Shown here: positions 62,377-64,000 of the stretch, one piece after another
Position numbering within the stretch: position 1 is the stretch's first letter
How the letters are laid out: each line of letters starts with the position of its first letter
Source of the DNA: Photobacterium sp. GB-56
GTDB taxonomy: Bacteria > Pseudomonadota > Gammaproteobacteria > Enterobacterales > Vibrionaceae
Assembly: GCF_003026105.1 (NCBI RefSeq)
Contig: NZ_PYNW01000006.1
Location: 124,001 to 188,000, forward strand
DNA length: 64,000 nucleotides
Direction of reading: 5' to 3'
Position numbers and translations under genes: made by a program
The notes under the pieces: model-generated
Databases searched by the model: none
Told to the model about the DNA's origin: nothing
What the model saw: the letters and a program-made list of their open reading frames with translations, nothing else

Positions 62377-63846
62377 TTACATCATTACCACATCGAACTG
62401 CTCTTGGTTATACAGCGGCTCAGGCTTTATTTTTACTTGTTTACCAATAAAGACCTCAAGCTCAGCTAATGCATGCGATTCATCCCCCATAAGGGCCTCA
62501 CCCACCGCGGATGAAACATACACGATAAATCGATCAGCATCGTAAGCACGATTGACTCGGGTTATTTCTCGCAATACCTCATAGCAAACACTTTCAACTG
62601 TTTTCACCGTACCACGACCATCACAAGATGGACACGTGCCACACAACACATGTTCAATACTTTCACGCGTACGTTTACGCGTCATTTCAACCAAGCCTAA
62701 TTGCGTAAAGCCATTAATATTGGTTTTCACTCGATCATAAGAAAGTGCTTGCTCAAGCGCTTGTAAAACGCGTTGTTGGTGTTCCTCTGAAATCATATCG
62801 ATAAAATCAATAATGATAATGCCGCCTAAATTACGTAACCGTAATTGACGTGCGATAGCTTTCGTTGCTTCAATATTGGTATTAAAAATAGTCTCGTCGA
62901 GATTTCTTCGCCCAACAAACGCACCGGTATTAATATCAACCGTGGTCATCGCTTCTGTTTGATCGATGATCAAATACCCGCCAGACTTCATTTCAACTTT
63001 ACGATCTAAGGAGCGCTGAATTTCAGACTCGGTATCATAGAGATCAAAGATAGGCTGCTGACCTGAATAATATTCAATATTATCTGTTACTTCAGGTACG
63101 AACTCATCTGTAAACTCTTTTAATTTATCAAATGCTTGGCGTGAGTCGACTTTGATATTATCAATTTCAGTACCAACAAAATCACGTAAGATACGTTGCG
63201 CAAGTCCTAGCTCACCATACAACATCGAACGTGGCTTATACTTAGCACGACGCTCTAATACTTTACGCCACAAGTGCTTTAAAAAAGCGGCATCTTGAGC
63301 GACTTCATCAGTATTCGCCCCTTCTGCAGCCGTTCGAATAATAAAGCCGCCTAAATCATCACAATGCTGTAAAACCGCTTTTTTCAAACGATCACGCTCT
63401 TTCTCACTTTCAATCCGCTGAGATACACCAACATGGCTTGCTCCCGGCATGAAAACAAGGTAACGAGACGGTAAGGTAATATCAGTCGTTAACCGCGCAC
63501 CTTTAGTTCCCAGAGGATCTTTCACCACCTGTACGACAATGTCTTGCCCTTGACGAACAAGCTCTGAAATGTCGCGCACCTGAAATTGTTTTTTCTCATT
63601 TTCAGCCACACATTCCGTGTGGGGAACAATATCTGAAGCATGTAAAAATGCAGCTTTATCTAACCCAATATCGACAAATGCCGCCTGCATACCAGGAAGT
63701 ACGCGACTTACTCGCCCTTTGTAAATATTTCCGACGATACCGCGTTTCGATTCACGTTCAATGTGGATCTCTTGCAATACGCCATGTTCAATCATTGCGA
63801 CACGGGTTTCACTCGGCGTCACATTGATCAGCAGCTCAGTGCTCAT
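62377..63846 (-). CDS. rng: Ribonuclease G
   Basis: RNase G matures the 5' end of 16S rRNA and degrades some mRNAs. The 489 aa equal E. coli RNase G: an S1 domain (about 35-130; GNIYKGRVSRVLPGMQAAFV), the DNase I-like catalytic part with TTVDINTGAF (about 303) and IIIDFIDM (about 346), and the zinc-link CPSCDGRG (about 403-410). The C-terminal scaffold of RNase E is absent, so this is rng, not rne. maf ends 12 bases upstream. Confidence 0.98.
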   Translation of the reverse strand: MSTELLINVTPSETRVAMIEHGVLQEIHIERESKRGIVGNIYKGRVSRVLPGMQAAFVDIGLDKAAFLHASDIVPHTECVAENEKKQFQVRDISELVRQGQDIVVQVVKDPLGTKGARLTTDITLPSRYLVFMPGASHVGVSQRIESEKERDRLKKAVLQHCDDLGGFIIRTAAEGANTDEVAQDAAFLKHLWRKVLERRAKYKPRSMLYGELGLAQRILRDFVGTEIDNIKVDSRQAFDKLKEFTDEFVPEVTDNIEYYSGQQPIFDLYDTESEIQRSLDRKVEMKSGGYLIIDQTEAMTTVDINTGAFVGRRNLDETIFNTNIEATKAIARQLRLRNLGGIIIIDFIDMISEEHQQRVLQALEQALSYDRVKTNINGFTQLGLVEMTRKRTRESIEHVLCGTCPSCDGRGTVKTVESVCYEVLREITRVNRAYDADRFIVYVSSAVGEALMGDESHALAELEVFIGKQVKIKPEPLYNQEQFDVVMM

Positions 63847-63858
63847 GGTTGCCTCTAC

Positions 63859-64000
63859 TTATAACTTTAAAAAATCTTGTAACAGGATGTCGGTTTCCAC
63901 TAGCGGTAACCCCATCACTGCATAAAAACTGCCATCGATACGTTCAACGAATTTGCCACCTAAGCCTTGGATGCCATAACTGCCCGCTTTATCTTGTGGC
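63859..64000 (-). CDS. maf: Maf-type nucleotide pyrophosphatase (3' end only)
   Basis: The last 46 codons of a minus-strand gene run off the window. The peptide [20 protein letters not shown] followed by [14 protein letters not shown] is the typical Maf/YhdE C-terminus. Maf proteins hydrolyse dTTP, UTP or modified nucleotides; YhdE-type is expected from its place next to rng. The start and the N-terminal half are outside. Confidence 0.9.
   Translation of the reverse strand, partial: PQDKAGSYGIQGLGGKFVERIDGSFYAVMGLPLVETDILLQDFLKL

Overview
The window is one continuous stretch of conserved gammaproteobacterial chromosome. By gene order and protein sequence it fits the Vibrionaceae. Its moderately AT-rich look (judged by eye) and protein details suggest Photobacterium or a close Vibrio relative; the genus is inference. 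I see no prophage, insertion sequence, integron, CRISPR array, tRNA or rRNA operon. Nearly every gene belongs to a known family.

Layout. (1) 1-3770, plus strand: the end of pilC, pilD, coaE, zapD, yacG and mutT. (2) 3871-8479: secA (minus), dciA (a lone plus-strand gene) and lpxC (minus). (3) 8763-24928, minus strand: the division and cell-wall (dcw) cluster, transcribed mraZ-rsmH-ftsL-ftsI-murE-murF-mraY-murD-ftsW-murG-murC, then, after a terminator and a new promoter, ftsQ-ftsA-ftsZ. ddl is absent. A promoter and three MraZ-type repeats lie ahead of mraZ. (4) 25151-25586: RNase P RNA on the minus strand. (5) 25731-29910: rsmI, divergent from lpoA-yraN-diaA-dolP. (6) 29976-34559, minus strand: petABC, sspA-sspB and, upstream, rplM-rpsI with a structured leader. 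(7) 35285-39723: zapE, divergent from zapG, degQ and degS. (8) 39806-44477, minus strand: mlaFEDCB-ibaG-murA. (9) 44997-52268, plus strand: yrbG-kdsD-lptC-lptA-lptB-rpoN-hpf-ptsN-rapZ-ptsO, lacking the kdsC gene found at this place in E. coli. (10) 52558-64000: mgtE, pmbA (tldE), darP, tldD, a nitrilase-family gene, yhdP, rng and the end of maf.

The common theme is building the envelope: peptidoglycan precursors (MurA, MurC-G, MraY), septum assembly (FtsZAQLIW, ZapD, ZapE, ZapG), lipid A and LPS (LpxC, KdsD, LptABC), phospholipid balance (Mla), export (SecA), periplasmic quality control (DegQ, DegS, DolP, LpoA, YhdP) and the cytochrome bc1 complex. The least explained signals are regulatory: a secA leader with two overlapping mini-ORFs, the rplM leader, the separated ftsQAZ unit, and the kdsC gap. 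I found no convincing new multi-gene system.
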